A DNA stretch of 20,767 nucleotides from Desulfobulbaceae bacterium UBA5123 (GTDB lineage Bacteria > Desulfobacterota > Desulfobulbia > Desulfobulbales > UBA5123). Location of the stretch: contig DHYT01000181.1 in the NCBI GenBank assembly GCA_002415465.1, positions 1 to 20,767 of the forward strand, written 5' to 3'. The position numbers were made by a program, and so were the translations under genes. The notes under the pieces were generated by a model. That model was not told where the DNA came from and ran no database searches. It saw only the letters and a list, made by a program, of their open reading frames with translations. This document shows positions 1-7,691 of the stretch, in pieces. Every line of letters begins with the position of its first letter. Positions within the stretch are counted from its first letter, which is position 1.

Positions 1-2
1 AT

Positions 3-581
3 GCTCGCAAGTGTTGCCGGATGGCTCTCGATATGGCGGATAAAATTCACGAACTGCAGGATAAATGGGAGTCCGAGGGGAGGCCGCGGCTCAAGGTTCG
101 GATGGGGATCAACACCGGCGCCATGGTGGTTGGCAACATGGGTTCCGATATGCGCATGGATTATACCGTCATGGGTGATGCGGTGAACCTTGCCGCCCGC
201 TTGGAGGGGGCCAACAAGGAGTACGGCACTTCGATCATGATCAGCGAGCATACCTGTGCCGCGTGTCGTGATCATATCGAGGTGCGTGAGCTTGACGCCA
301 TTCGGGTGGTCGGCAAGGAGGAAACCGTTGTCGTGTATGAACTGCTGGGGCGTCGGGGTGGCTTGACGCCGGAGCGGCAACAGCTTCTGGCGCTATACAA
401 TGAAGGCCTTGGCCTGTATCGGCGGCGGGAATGGCGACAGGCGGCGGAGTTGTTTGCCGGCATCCTTGAGAAACACCCCGATGACGGTCCTGCCCTTACC
501 TATATGGAGCGCTGTCTCGATTATCAGATCCGGCCGCCCGGCAAGAACTGGGATGGCGTCTATACCCTCAAGATAAAATAG
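3..581 (+). CDS. Class III adenylate cyclase, C-terminal part (partial at 5' end)
   Basis: The reading frame is open from the first complete codon (base 3), so the gene starts upstream of the window. What remains is the second half of a class III nucleotide cyclase domain. It includes the G-x-N-x-G turn (GINTGAMVVGNMG), the Asp of MDYT at base 159, which in this family reads the adenine base, and the N-x-x-x-R pair of VNLAAR (Asn codon 186, Arg codon 198) that stabilises the transition state. The metal-binding aspartates of the first half lie outside the window. After the cyclase domain comes a TPR-like helical tail (about codons at 380-510) ending in NWDGVYTLKIK. This tail is typical of membrane CHASE2-cyclase proteins of Desulfobacterota; the CHASE2 part is inferred, not seen. 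The product would be cAMP made from ATP. The stop is 7 bases before the next gene, suggesting co-transcription. Confidence 0.9.
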   Translation, partial: ARKCCRMALDMADKIHELQDKWESEGRPRLKVRMGINTGAMVVGNMGSDMRMDYTVMGDAVNLAARLEGANKEYGTSIMISEHTCAACRDHIEVRELDAIRVVGKEETVVVYELLGRRGGLTPERQQLLALYNEGLGLYRRREWRQAAELFAGILEKHPDDGPALTYMERCLDYQIRPPGKNWDGVYTLKIK

Positions 582-588
582 GTTGCGG

Positions 589-945
589 ATGCGTTTTGGA
601 GAGTTCTTGATTGCAAAAAATCTTGTCGGGGAGGCGGATATCGCGCATGCCCTTGAGATTCAGCGTCAAACCAAAAAATTTCTCGGCGCTCTGGCCGTCG
701 AGTACGGGATGCTCTCCCGTCTTGAAAATATCCAGATTATCATGGCGCAGCGAGAAGGGAATCGCAGTTACGGGGAAGTGGCACGGCAGAAAGGGTTGCT
801 CACCGATGCACAGGTTGAAAAATTGGTGGAACTGCAATATGAGACCAGTCTGCCTCTCGGCAAGATACTTGTGGCCGAAACCCCACTGCGCAGATTTGAT
901 CTGGTCATGGCCCTGAAGGAGTATGTGGCAAGGTATAAAAGCTGA
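589..945 (+). CDS. Small protein of four MshEN-like motifs (GspE N-terminal type), candidate c-di-GMP binder
   Basis: This 118-residue soluble protein has no signal peptide or membrane segment. It consists of four 24-residue motifs separated by 5-residue spacers, giving an exact 29-residue period. The motif glycines fall at residues 4, 33, 62 and 91, and the motif-ending Gln at 25, 54 and 83 (Tyr at 112). Each motif follows the pattern x-L/F/Y-G-xx-L/V...I/L...L..Q seen in the N-terminal domain of GspE/PilB/MshE secretion ATPases, where a pair of such motifs forms the MshEN c-di-GMP site. Motif 1 (RFGEFLIAKNL..) is closest to consensus and motif 4 the most divergent. No ATPase domain follows, so it is a stand-alone module, possibly two MshEN units in tandem. 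Ligand binding is inference. The start is ATG at 589; an in-frame TTG at 583 is possible. No good ribosome site precedes either, and translation may be coupled to the cyclase gene just upstream. Confidence 0.75.
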   Translation: MRFGEFLIAKNLVGEADIAHALEIQRQTKKFLGALAVEYGMLSRLENIQIIMAQREGNRSYGEVARQKGLLTDAQVEKLVELQYETSLPLGKILVAETPLRRFDLVMALKEYVARYKS

Positions 946-1067
946 CGGGCGATGCGTGCAGGTGGATTTGGGTGATTGCATGGATTCTCCTTCTGTGCTA
1001 AGAGGTGAAAGGCCGTGGCGTTGTGTGCCTGGCCCATACAATCCCAACCGGTTTAGGCTTCAACGAT

Positions 1068-1379
1068 ATGTTTTCTCAATTTTCACATCGAGAACATAAG
1101 CAGTTCTGGACGATCTGCCTCATCACCCTGGCGCTGCTCTGTCTGTGGTTGCTTTTCTCGCCAAACGGCGTGATTCGCTACTACCGGCTGCGGCAGGAGA
1201 TTGCGGTGATTAAAGCTGAGGCGGCATCCCTCGGTGAGCAAAATAAGGCCCTTGCCGAAGAGGTGCGCCGCCTGAAGAAAGCCCCCGCCTATCTCGAGGA
1301 TGTGGCCAGGGATGAGTATGGGCTGATCCGGCAGAACGAGATGATTTTCGATTTTTCCCGCCGTTCGGAAAAGCATTGA
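1068..1379 (+). CDS. FtsB/DivIC-family septum formation initiator protein
   Basis: A 103-residue bitopic membrane protein. It has a short charged N-terminus (residues 1-12), one membrane span (about 13-32, ICLITLALLCLWLLF), then a coiled-coil-like helix (about 38-72, rich in Glu, Lys and Leu) and the family's C-terminal motif LEDVARDEYGLIRQNEMIF. Layout and length fit FtsB/DivIC, which bridges FtsL and FtsQ in the divisome on the outer face of the inner membrane. ATG at 1068 is preferred because it puts the charged tail directly before the span; an in-frame GTG at 1005 would add 21 residues unlike the family. About 120 bases separate it from the upstream gene, so it may have its own promoter, though no convincing one was seen. 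Family assignment is firm; which of FtsB or DivIC it equals is not. Confidence 0.85.
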   Translation: MFSQFSHREHKQFWTICLITLALLCLWLLFSPNGVIRYYRLRQEIAVIKAEAASLGEQNKALAEEVRRLKKAPAYLEDVARDEYGLIRQNEMIFDFSRRSEKH

Positions 1380-1495
1380 CGCGTCAGGCACACCTGTGTT
1401 TATATGGTTTCCGGTTGATACACGTTTACCTAATAATTGACACTTGGCGGTTGGGTGTTTCTGGAATTCCATTGTGAATGGCTTGTGAGGCGAGC

Positions 1496-1897
1496 ATGCG
1501 CGGCGATCAGTTGAATACGGAAAGAAGGAAGGAGCAGCGGTACCGGGTCAATGAACGGGCCATTGCCGTACTCAAGGTGGGCAGTCGTTTTACCAGGCTT
1601 GGGCAGATCGTCGATGTCAGCCGGAGCGGCCTTGCCTTTGATTATCTGTTGCTTGACGGGGTGTTTGCCGAAACGAAACCCGACGATGCGGTGGGTGAGA
1701 TATCACTGAATATCATTACCGAAGACGGGTTCGTGGTATTGGAAAGCGTTGCCGTAAAGCCGGTGAATGACCGACTGCTGCAGCGTGAAGAAAGGTTTTT
1801 CGCCACGGTGCCCACCTGCCGCTGCGGGGTAAGCTTTGACAACCTGTCGGCGGATCAGGGCAAGCAGCTTGGCGAATTCCTCCTGCATCACGCCTGA
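1496..1897 (+). CDS. PilZ-domain protein, probable c-di-GMP effector
   Basis: A 133-residue cytoplasmic protein made essentially of one PilZ domain. Both c-di-GMP-binding signatures are intact: R-x-x-x-R at residues 11-15 (RKEQR) and D-x-S-x-x-G at residues 40-45 (DVSRSG). In PilZ proteins these wrap around an intercalated c-di-GMP dimer. There is no output domain, so the protein would act through a partner that the sequence does not reveal. A C-terminal TCRCGVSF segment carries two nearby cysteines. ATG at 1496 is chosen because GAGG lies 5 bases ahead of it (1487-1490); an in-frame ATG at 1478 would add six residues and lacks such a site. It lies tail to tail with the heptosyltransferase operon, 8 bases apart. 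Confidence 0.88.
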   Translation: MRGDQLNTERRKEQRYRVNERAIAVLKVGSRFTRLGQIVDVSRSGLAFDYLLLDGVFAETKPDDAVGEISLNIITEDGFVVLESVAVKPVNDRLLQREERFFATVPTCRCGVSFDNLSADQGKQLGEFLLHHA

Positions 1898-1905
1898 TTT
1901 TCTGT

Positions 1906-2958
1906 TTAAAACCCCTTTGGGGCGCGGTTCTCGCGCCAATCTAACTCTTTTTCCCTGATTGCCGCGAGTACCCGTTCCACCGTGATTGCCTCCATGCATT
2001 GCCAGTGCGTACATGGTTTCCATGCGTAGCAGGGCGAGCATGGCAGATCTTCCCGGATAACGGTGTGGTTCGCGCCGTACGGGCCGGTGCGGATCGGGTT
2101 GGCCGGGCCGAAAATGGCGAAAACGGGCACCCCGAGGGCGGCGGCGATGTGCATCGGGCCGGTGTCGTTGGTGACGAAGTATCTGGCCTTGCCGATGATC
2201 GGGAGCAGTTCCTTGATCGAAGTTTTGCCGGCAAGGGAAATGGCCTTGCCGTCGGCATGTCGTACAACTTCCTCCGCCACGGGCTGGTCGGATTTGCCGC
2301 CGATAATGAGCGAGGGGACATCGAGTCGTGCCGCCAGTTGTCCGAAGCGCGCGGCGGGCCAGCGGTTTGCCTCCTTGCCAGCCGATGGGGTCATGACCAC
2401 GTATTCCTTGGGCAGCGCAGCGCAAATGGCCGGGGCAGGGTCAAAGGGGGCAAGGGGGTAGCGGATGGCGTCAAGCCGGCAGCCCATGGCCTCGGCGATC
2501 TTGAGGTAGCGGTCGATGGCGTGGATTTCCATGCTGCCGTGGATCCGGTGGCTGTAGAAAAGGGTGCTGCCTTCGTCCGCCTCCTTGAAACCGAGTTTGT
2601 AGCGGGCGTTGGCGGCCATGGTGATCAGGCCGCTGCGCAGGAGCCCGGACAGATCGATGGATACATCGAAGCGTTCCCGCCGCAGCCCCGTGATCAGGGC
2701 GGCGAGTTCTTTGATGGATTGCCCGAGGTTGCCGGCCCGCTTCCATTTTTCCTTGTCGAAGATCCACAGCCGGTCGATGAGCGGATGCCCTTCCAGAAAG
2801 GTGTGCAGGCCGCGAGCCACCACCCAGTGGATCGTGGCGTCGGGATAGTTGCGTTTGACCGTGTCGAGAAAGGGCAGGCTGTGGACGATGTCGCCCAGGG
2901 CGCTCGGCTTGATGATCAGGATTTTGGCAGGCGGCTTGGGCAGCGGCAGCGGTTTCAC
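1906..2958 (-). CDS. ADP-heptose:LPS heptosyltransferase, family 9 glycosyltransferase (WaaC-like)
   Basis: A 350-residue family-9 glycosyltransferase expected to transfer L,D-heptose from ADP-heptose to the lipid A-Kdo core at the cytoplasmic face of the inner membrane. The N-terminal acceptor-side Rossmann domain opens with ILIIKPSALGDIVHSLP, the pattern of WaaC-type enzymes. The C-terminal nucleotide-sugar side carries NDTGPMHIAAALGVP and a phosphate-loop-like AIFGPANPIRTGP. A Cys-rich tail (DLPCSPC...CMEAIT) is common to GT9 proteins of this bacterial group. The start is GTG at 2958, overlapping the gmhB stop by four bases (GTGA), so translation is probably coupled. It is the last gene of the waaF-gmhB operon. 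Whether it adds heptose I or a later core sugar cannot be decided from sequence alone, so no symbol is given. Confidence 0.88.
   Translation of the reverse strand: MKPLPLPKPPAKILIIKPSALGDIVHSLPFLDTVKRNYPDATIHWVVARGLHTFLEGHPLIDRLWIFDKEKWKRAGNLGQSIKELAALITGLRRERFDVSIDLSGLLRSGLITMAANARYKLGFKEADEGSTLFYSHRIHGSMEIHAIDRYLKIAEAMGCRLDAIRYPLAPFDPAPAICAALPKEYVVMTPSAGKEANRWPAARFGQLAARLDVPSLIIGGKSDQPVAEEVVRHADGKAISLAGKTSIKELLPIIGKARYFVTNDTGPMHIAAALGVPVFAIFGPANPIRTGPYGANHTVIREDLPCSPCYAWKPCTHWQCMEAITVERVLAAIREKELDWRENRAPKGF
1908..1952. terminator. Shared terminator region between convergent pilZ and LPS operon
   Basis: Two overlapping hairpins are visible. For pilZ (+): GGCGCG (1921-1926), loop GTTCT, CGCGCC (1932-1937), followed after eight bases by TCTTTTT (1946-1952). 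For the LPS operon (- strand): CCCC, loop AAA, GGGG (1922-1912 read in reverse), followed by TTTT, which runs into the gene's own TAA stop. The two stems share bases 1921-1922, so they exclude each other. Both are short and the + strand T-run is offset, so strength is uncertain. Confidence 0.45.
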
Positions 2959-3554
2959 GGTGTTTCCCCATCCGTTGCCCGCTTGAGATCGGCAAGGATC
3001 CAGGTGGCCGCGTCATAGAGGTCTTCCGCCACCGTCCGGGGCTGGATGGCTTGCGTCGGGCCGATGTAGGCGTGATCGCCGCGGCCGTAACCGGTGAGGA
3101 CCAGGATGCCGGTGGCCTGGCAGCGGTGGGCCGCCTTCAGGTCTGACCAGCGGTCGCCGACCACATAGGAACGGGCAAGATCAAGGTCGAGATCAGCGGC
3201 CGCCTTCAGAAACAAACCTGCCTGCGGTTTTCTGCAATCACACTGGACACGGTATTCCGGGAGTTTCGCCTCTGGATAATGGGGGCAGATGTAGATGCCG
3301 TCCACGTGCGCGCCTGACGCCGCCAGTTGCCGGTGCATCTGGGCATGCACCTCGTCGAGAAGCTCCTTGGGAAAATAGCCGCGGGCAAGTCCGGACTGGT
3401 TGGTGACCACGACCACCGGGATATCGGCGTCGTTTAGGAGACGAATGCCGGCCGCCGCCCGCGGCAGGAGTTGAAAGCGGCTGATGTGGTTGATGTAGCC
3501 CATCTGCTCGTTGATGGTGCCGTCCCTGTCGAGAAAAACCGCCGGCCGGCTCAT
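2955..3554 (-). CDS. gmhB: D-glycero-D-manno-heptose 1,7-bisphosphate 7-phosphatase
   Basis: A 199-residue HAD-superfamily phosphatase that removes the 7-phosphate from heptose 1,7-bisphosphate on the way to ADP-heptose, the sugar used by the flanking transferases. HAD motif I is FLDRDGTIN (nucleophile Asp at residue 9, acid Asp at 11), motif II is VVVTNQSG, and motif IV is VVGDRWSDLKAA. The GmhB-type zinc loop is present: CPHYP followed about 13 residues later by CDCRKP. Length matches the family. The start is ATG at 3554, with AAGGGGA just upstream and a 4-base ATGA overlap with the waaF stop. The open frame extends 26 codons further upstream inside waaF, but those residues are unlike any HAD protein. 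The other ADP-heptose genes (gmhA, hldE) are not in this window. Confidence 0.93.
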   Translation of the reverse strand: MSRPAVFLDRDGTINEQMGYINHISRFQLLPRAAAGIRLLNDADIPVVVVTNQSGLARGYFPKELLDEVHAQMHRQLAASGAHVDGIYICPHYPEAKLPEYRVQCDCRKPQAGLFLKAAADLDLDLARSYVVGDRWSDLKAAHRCQATGILVLTGYGRGDHAYIGPTQAIQPRTVAEDLYDAATWILADLKRATDGETP

Positions 3555-4600
3555 GGTTTCCCCTTCTGGCTGTTCTGCAGCAAAACCGCCACCGCTTCGG
3601 CGATTTCGGCCACGGTGATGTCGGTCATGCATCGGAAATCGCTCTCGCAGTGCGTTTTGAGGCAGGGGCGGCAGGGGAGATCCTTCTGGATGACCGTCGC
3701 GTTGTCGGCGTAGGGACCGGTGGCCACCGCGTCGGTGGAGCCGAAGATGGCCACCAGCGGCGTTTTGAGCGCCGCGCCCACATGCATCAGCCCGGAGTCG
3801 TTGGTGACAAAGGCGTCGCAGGCGCCGATCAGGGCCATGGCCTCGGACAGATTGGTTTTGCCGGCAAGGTTGATGATGCGGTCCGGCGCCTGTGCCTTGA
3901 TCGCCTCGGCAACGGTGTTGTCGGCGCTGGTGCCGAAGACCAGCATGGTGGCGTCATGCTCCGTGACCAGACGGGCGGCAAGGGCGGCGTAACGTTCGCC
4001 GGGCCAGCATTTGGCCGGCCCGTAGGCCGCGCCCGGATTGAGCCCGATGGTGGGGCCGGACTTGGTTGTGGCGGTGAATTTGTTCGCCCAGTGGACGGTT
4101 TCCTGAGGGAGCTGCAGGAAAAGCTCGTCCGGGCCGGGGCTAAGGCCCAGTTGGGCGAGCATGTCCTGGTAGTAGTGGACCTGATGGACCTTTTTTATTT
4201 CCCGGCGAACCCTGGCCCGATGGGTGAGAAGGAGGGCGCGGCCGTCGGTGGTGTATCCGGCCCGGTTGGGGATGGCGGCAAGCTTGCCGATCAGGGCGGC
4301 TTCAAAGGCGTTCTGGAGATAGATGGCGAGATCGAAGCGCCGTTCGGCCAGGGTGCGGCCCAGTCGCCAGATGCCGGCAACGCCCTTGTGGCGATCCTTC
4401 TTGCGGTAAAGGATCACCTCGTCAACGTGCGGGCTGGCGGCAAATACATCGGCAACCCAGGGGTGGGTGAGGATGGCGATCTTGGCCTCAGGAAAATTTT
4501 CCCTGATGGTGCGGACCGCCGGCGTCGTCATGATGGCGTCGCCGATCCAGTTGGTGGAGCGAATCAGGATGTTGCTGGGGTGTATGTCGGTAAGAGGCAT
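3551..4600 (-). CDS. waaF: Lipopolysaccharide heptosyltransferase II
   Basis: A 349-residue GT9 enzyme, essentially the length of E. coli WaaF (348). WaaF adds the second heptose to the LPS inner core from ADP-heptose. Visible signatures are ILIRSTNWIGDAIMTTPA at the N-terminus, LNPGAAYGPAKCWPGERYA in the middle, and TNDSGLMHVGAAL plus AIFGSTDAVATGP in the donor-binding domain. The Cys-bearing tail DLPCRPCLKTHC is also typical. ATG at 4600 is chosen because it gives the family length and lies just downstream of a plausible promoter; an in-frame TTG at 4636 would add 12 residues and has no ribosome site. It is first in the three-gene operon and is transcribed divergently from rpsB. Confidence 0.92.
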   Translation of the reverse strand: MPLTDIHPSNILIRSTNWIGDAIMTTPAVRTIRENFPEAKIAILTHPWVADVFAASPHVDEVILYRKKDRHKGVAGIWRLGRTLAERRFDLAIYLQNAFEAALIGKLAAIPNRAGYTTDGRALLLTHRARVRREIKKVHQVHYYQDMLAQLGLSPGPDELFLQLPQETVHWANKFTATTKSGPTIGLNPGAAYGPAKCWPGERYAALAARLVTEHDATMLVFGTSADNTVAEAIKAQAPDRIINLAGKTNLSEAMALIGACDAFVTNDSGLMHVGAALKTPLVAIFGSTDAVATGPYADNATVIQKDLPCRPCLKTHCESDFRCMTDITVAEIAEAVAVLLQNSQKGKP

Positions 4601-4634
4601 TTTCTGTAAAGAGTCATTGGAGAGTAAGTTGTTC

Positions 4635-4663
4635 AATTAGCTTGCTTTGACAGCCGACGTCAA
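4635..4663 (-). promoter_or_regulatory. Candidate promoter for waaF-gmhB-GT9 operon
   Basis: Read on the - strand, TTGACG (4663-4658) is followed by a 17-base spacer and CTAATT (4640-4635), with ATG at 4600. The -35 box is good and the -10 box weak. The -35 box forms an inverted repeat with TTGACA on the + strand (4647-4652), with arms TTGAC/GTCAA separated by 7 bases. This could mean back-to-back promoters or a regulator site. Confidence 0.3.
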
Positions 4664-4691
4664 GGTATTTGTGGTAAATTGTTCTTCCGGC

Positions 4692-4720
4692 TTGCAAAAA
4701 AAATGACGGGGTGGTAATAA
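4692..4720 (+). promoter_or_regulatory. Candidate promoter for the rpsB operon
   Basis: TTGCAA (4692-4697), an exact 17-base spacer, then TAATAA (4715-4720) preceded by TGG, which fits an extended -10 (TGn). Transcription would start near 4727, leaving a leader of about 100 bases that contains the hairpin at 4741-4794. A second extended-10-like site, TGG-TAAATT at 4672-4680, lies upstream but has no properly spaced -35. Confidence 0.4.
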
Positions 4721-4740
4721 AACTTGTTTTTTAACCCACA

Positions 4741-4794
4741 CATCCCGGGATTTTTGCCCTTTGGTGCCCCTGTCTGGGGTTGGGCTTCGGGATG
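4741..4794 (+). promoter_or_regulatory. Structured rpsB leader, candidate S2 autoregulatory element
   Basis: Three nested stems stack into one long hairpin: CATCCCG (4741-4747) with CGGGATG (4788-4794); GCCC (4756-4759) with GGGC (4782-4785); and CCCC (4767-4770) with GGGG (4776-4779), closing the 5-base loop TGTCT. It ends 33 bases before the rpsB start. In E. coli, S2 represses rpsB-tsf through the leader mRNA; that this hairpin does the same here is inference. The left arm also belongs to a local palindrome ATCCCGGGAT (4742-4751), offering an alternative fold. Confidence 0.45.
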
Positions 4795-4827
4795 GCGGAA
4801 TAACCAAAATCATTTGAAGGAGCAGTT

Positions 4828-5613
4828 ATGTCACACATCGGCATGAAGGAAATGTTGGAGGCCGGCTTGCATTTCGGTCACCAGACCCATCGCTGGAACC
4901 CCAAGATGCGTCCCTTTATCTTCGGGGCGCGCAACAAGATCTATATCATCAACCTCGATAAAACCTTGCCGCTGTTCAACAAGGCGTACAACGCGCTCAG
5001 CGACGCCGTTGCCAAGGGCGGCACGGTGATGTTCGTCGGCACCAAGCGTCAGGCGCAGGACATTGTCCGCGAAGAGGCGGAGCGTTGCGGCATGTATTTT
5101 GTGAATCATCGCTGGCTGGGCGGCATGCTCACCAACTATCAGACCATCCGTAAGAGTATCGAGCGTCTCAAGAACTATGAGGCGATGAAGGAAGATGGCA
5201 CCATCAACCGCTACAAGAAAAAGGAAGCGCTCAAGATCGAGAAGGACATGGTCAAGCTTGAGCGGACCCTGGGCGGCATCAAGGACATGCGCAACCTGCC
5301 CTCGGTCATCTTCGTGGTTGATCCCCGTCGCGAGCAGATCGCCATCAAGGAGGCCAATACCCTCGGCATTCCCGTTATCGGCCTGGCCGACACCAACTGT
5401 GACCCCGACGGCCTTACCCATATCGTTCCCGGCAACGACGATGCGATCAAGTCGATCCGTCTGGTGGCATCCAAGTTTGCCGACGCGATCCTGGCCGGCA
5501 AGGAGAAGCAGGCAGCCACCAAGCAGGCGGCCGGCGACAAGGGCGAGGCTCCCGAGATGATGGCCGCCGAGGCCGAGATGAAGAAGCAGGGCGCCGCGCC
5601 CGTCGCGGAATAA
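4828..5613 (+). CDS. rpsB: 30S ribosomal protein S2
   Basis: A 261-residue S2 protein of the small ribosomal subunit. Diagnostic segments include the N-terminal [19 protein letters not shown], the FVGTKRQAQ segment, [14 protein letters not shown], and the second signature [25 protein letters not shown] with ASKFADAIL. It is about 20 residues longer than the E. coli protein because of a low-complexity Ala/Glu/Lys tail (after about residue 228). Translation starts at ATG 4828 with AAGGAG at 4817-4822, five bases upstream. It heads the long housekeeping operon; tsf follows after 145 bases, the usual S2/EF-Ts pairing. Confidence 0.98.
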   Translation: MSHIGMKEMLEAGLHFGHQTHRWNPKMRPFIFGARNKIYIINLDKTLPLFNKAYNALSDAVAKGGTVMFVGTKRQAQDIVREEAERCGMYFVNHRWLGGMLTNYQTIRKSIERLKNYEAMKEDGTINRYKKKEALKIEKDMVKLERTLGGIKDMRNLPSVIFVVDPRREQIAIKEANTLGIPVIGLADTNCDPDGLTHIVPGNDDAIKSIRLVASKFADAILAGKEKQAATKQAAGDKGEAPEMMAAEAEMKKQGAAPVAE

Positions 5614-5659
5614 ATAGACAGTAGTGGACGGTCGGCCCGGCGCCGATTATCCTGCGCCT

Positions 5660-5677
5660 CCGCCCCTCGGTGGGCGG
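5660..5677 (+). other. GC-rich hairpin in the rpsB-tsf intergenic region
   Basis: CCGCCC (5660-5665), loop CTCGGT, GGGCGG (5672-5677). No T-run follows, so it is more likely an mRNA stability or processing element than a terminator. It precedes a second, stronger hairpin at 5703-5729. Confidence 0.4.
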
Positions 5678-5702
5678 GGAGTGATTACATAAATCATAAT
5701 TG

Positions 5703-5736
5703 AACGGCTGTTGTGTTTGCGCAGCCGTTTATATTT
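5703..5736 (+). terminator. Terminator-like or attenuating hairpin between rpsB and tsf
   Basis: A perfect 8-base stem, AACGGCTG (5703-5710) with CAGCCGTT (5722-5729), has an 11-base loop and is followed by the AT-rich TATATTTATC. It ends about 15 bases before the tsf ribosome site. Partial termination here could make S2 more abundant than EF-Ts and downstream products; the T-run is broken, so full termination is unlikely. Confidence 0.4.
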
Positions 5737-5758
5737 ATCATCATGAGGAGTTGTAGCT

Positions 5759-6352
5759 GTGAGCATTACGAGTCAGATGGTCAAGGAACTTCGCGACAAG
5801 ACCAACGCGGGGATGATGGATTGCAAGAAGGCATTGAATGAAACCGGCGGCGACATGGAAAAGGCCGTCGACCTGCTGCGCCAGAAAGGTTTGGCCGTGG
5901 CCCAGAAGCGGGCCGGTCGCGCCACCAGCGAGGGCGTCGTGCAGACCTATGTGCATGCCGGCGGCAAGCTGGGGGTGCTGGTCGAGGTGGGCTGCGAAAC
6001 CGATTTCGTCGCCAAGACCGATTCCTTCATCGAGTTTGCCAAGGACATCGCCATGCATATCGCCGCCGTCAACCCGGTGGCCTTGAAGCGTGAGGAAGTG
6101 CCGGCTGATCTCGCCGAGCGCGAGCGTGCCATCTATACCCAGCAGGCCCTTGATTCAGGCAAGCCGGCGAACATTGCCGAGAAGATCGTCGTCGGCAAGA
6201 TGGACAAGTTCTACGCCGATGTCTGCCTGATGGAGCAGAAATTCGTCAAGAATCCCGATGTTTCCATCCAGGACCTGCTGAACGGCGTTGTCGCCTCCCT
6301 GGGCGAGAATATTTCCATCAAGCGGTTTGCACGTTTTCAGGTCGGCGCCTAA
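5759..6352 (+). CDS. tsf: Translation elongation factor Ts, short form
   Basis: A 197-residue EF-Ts, the nucleotide exchange factor that releases GDP from EF-Tu. The N-terminal UBA-like domain (about residues 1-50) carries both signatures: LRDKTNAGMMDCKKALNETG and, in the core domain, VGCETDFVAKTD. It is the short form, close to the 196-residue Thermus protein and far below E. coli's 283, so it lacks the second core subdomain and the coiled-coil insert. The start is GTG at 5759 with GAGGAG at 5745-5750. The gene sits in its usual place between rpsB and pyrH. Confidence 0.97.
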   Translation: MSITSQMVKELRDKTNAGMMDCKKALNETGGDMEKAVDLLRQKGLAVAQKRAGRATSEGVVQTYVHAGGKLGVLVEVGCETDFVAKTDSFIEFAKDIAMHIAAVNPVALKREEVPADLAERERAIYTQQALDSGKPANIAEKIVVGKMDKFYADVCLMEQKFVKNPDVSIQDLLNGVVASLGENISIKRFARFQVGA

Positions 6353-6397
6353 GCGGCGGACGTCGCGTACGGTTGAACCCCATCTCTATCGGAGTGA

Positions 6398-7680
<1,283 letters not shown>

Positions 7681-7691
7681 TTTTCCAGCCC

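Noticed and set aside
976..1004. Promoter-like TTGCAT with extended -10 TGC-TAAGAG before the ftsB-like gene
   Set aside because: Both boxes match only about half the consensus, which is not enough to call in GC-rich DNA.
1437..1467. TTGACA before pilZ as a -35 box
   Set aside because: No acceptable -10 at 16-19 bases downstream.
1999..3018. + strand open frame of 339 codons opposite the LPS operon
   Set aside because: The - strand encodes clear GT9 and HAD proteins; the + frame crosses the two and has no recognisable motif.
3650..4609. + strand open frame of 319 codons opposite waaF
   Set aside because: Shadow of waaF codon bias, with repetitive Gly/Val/Asp composition and no ribosome site.
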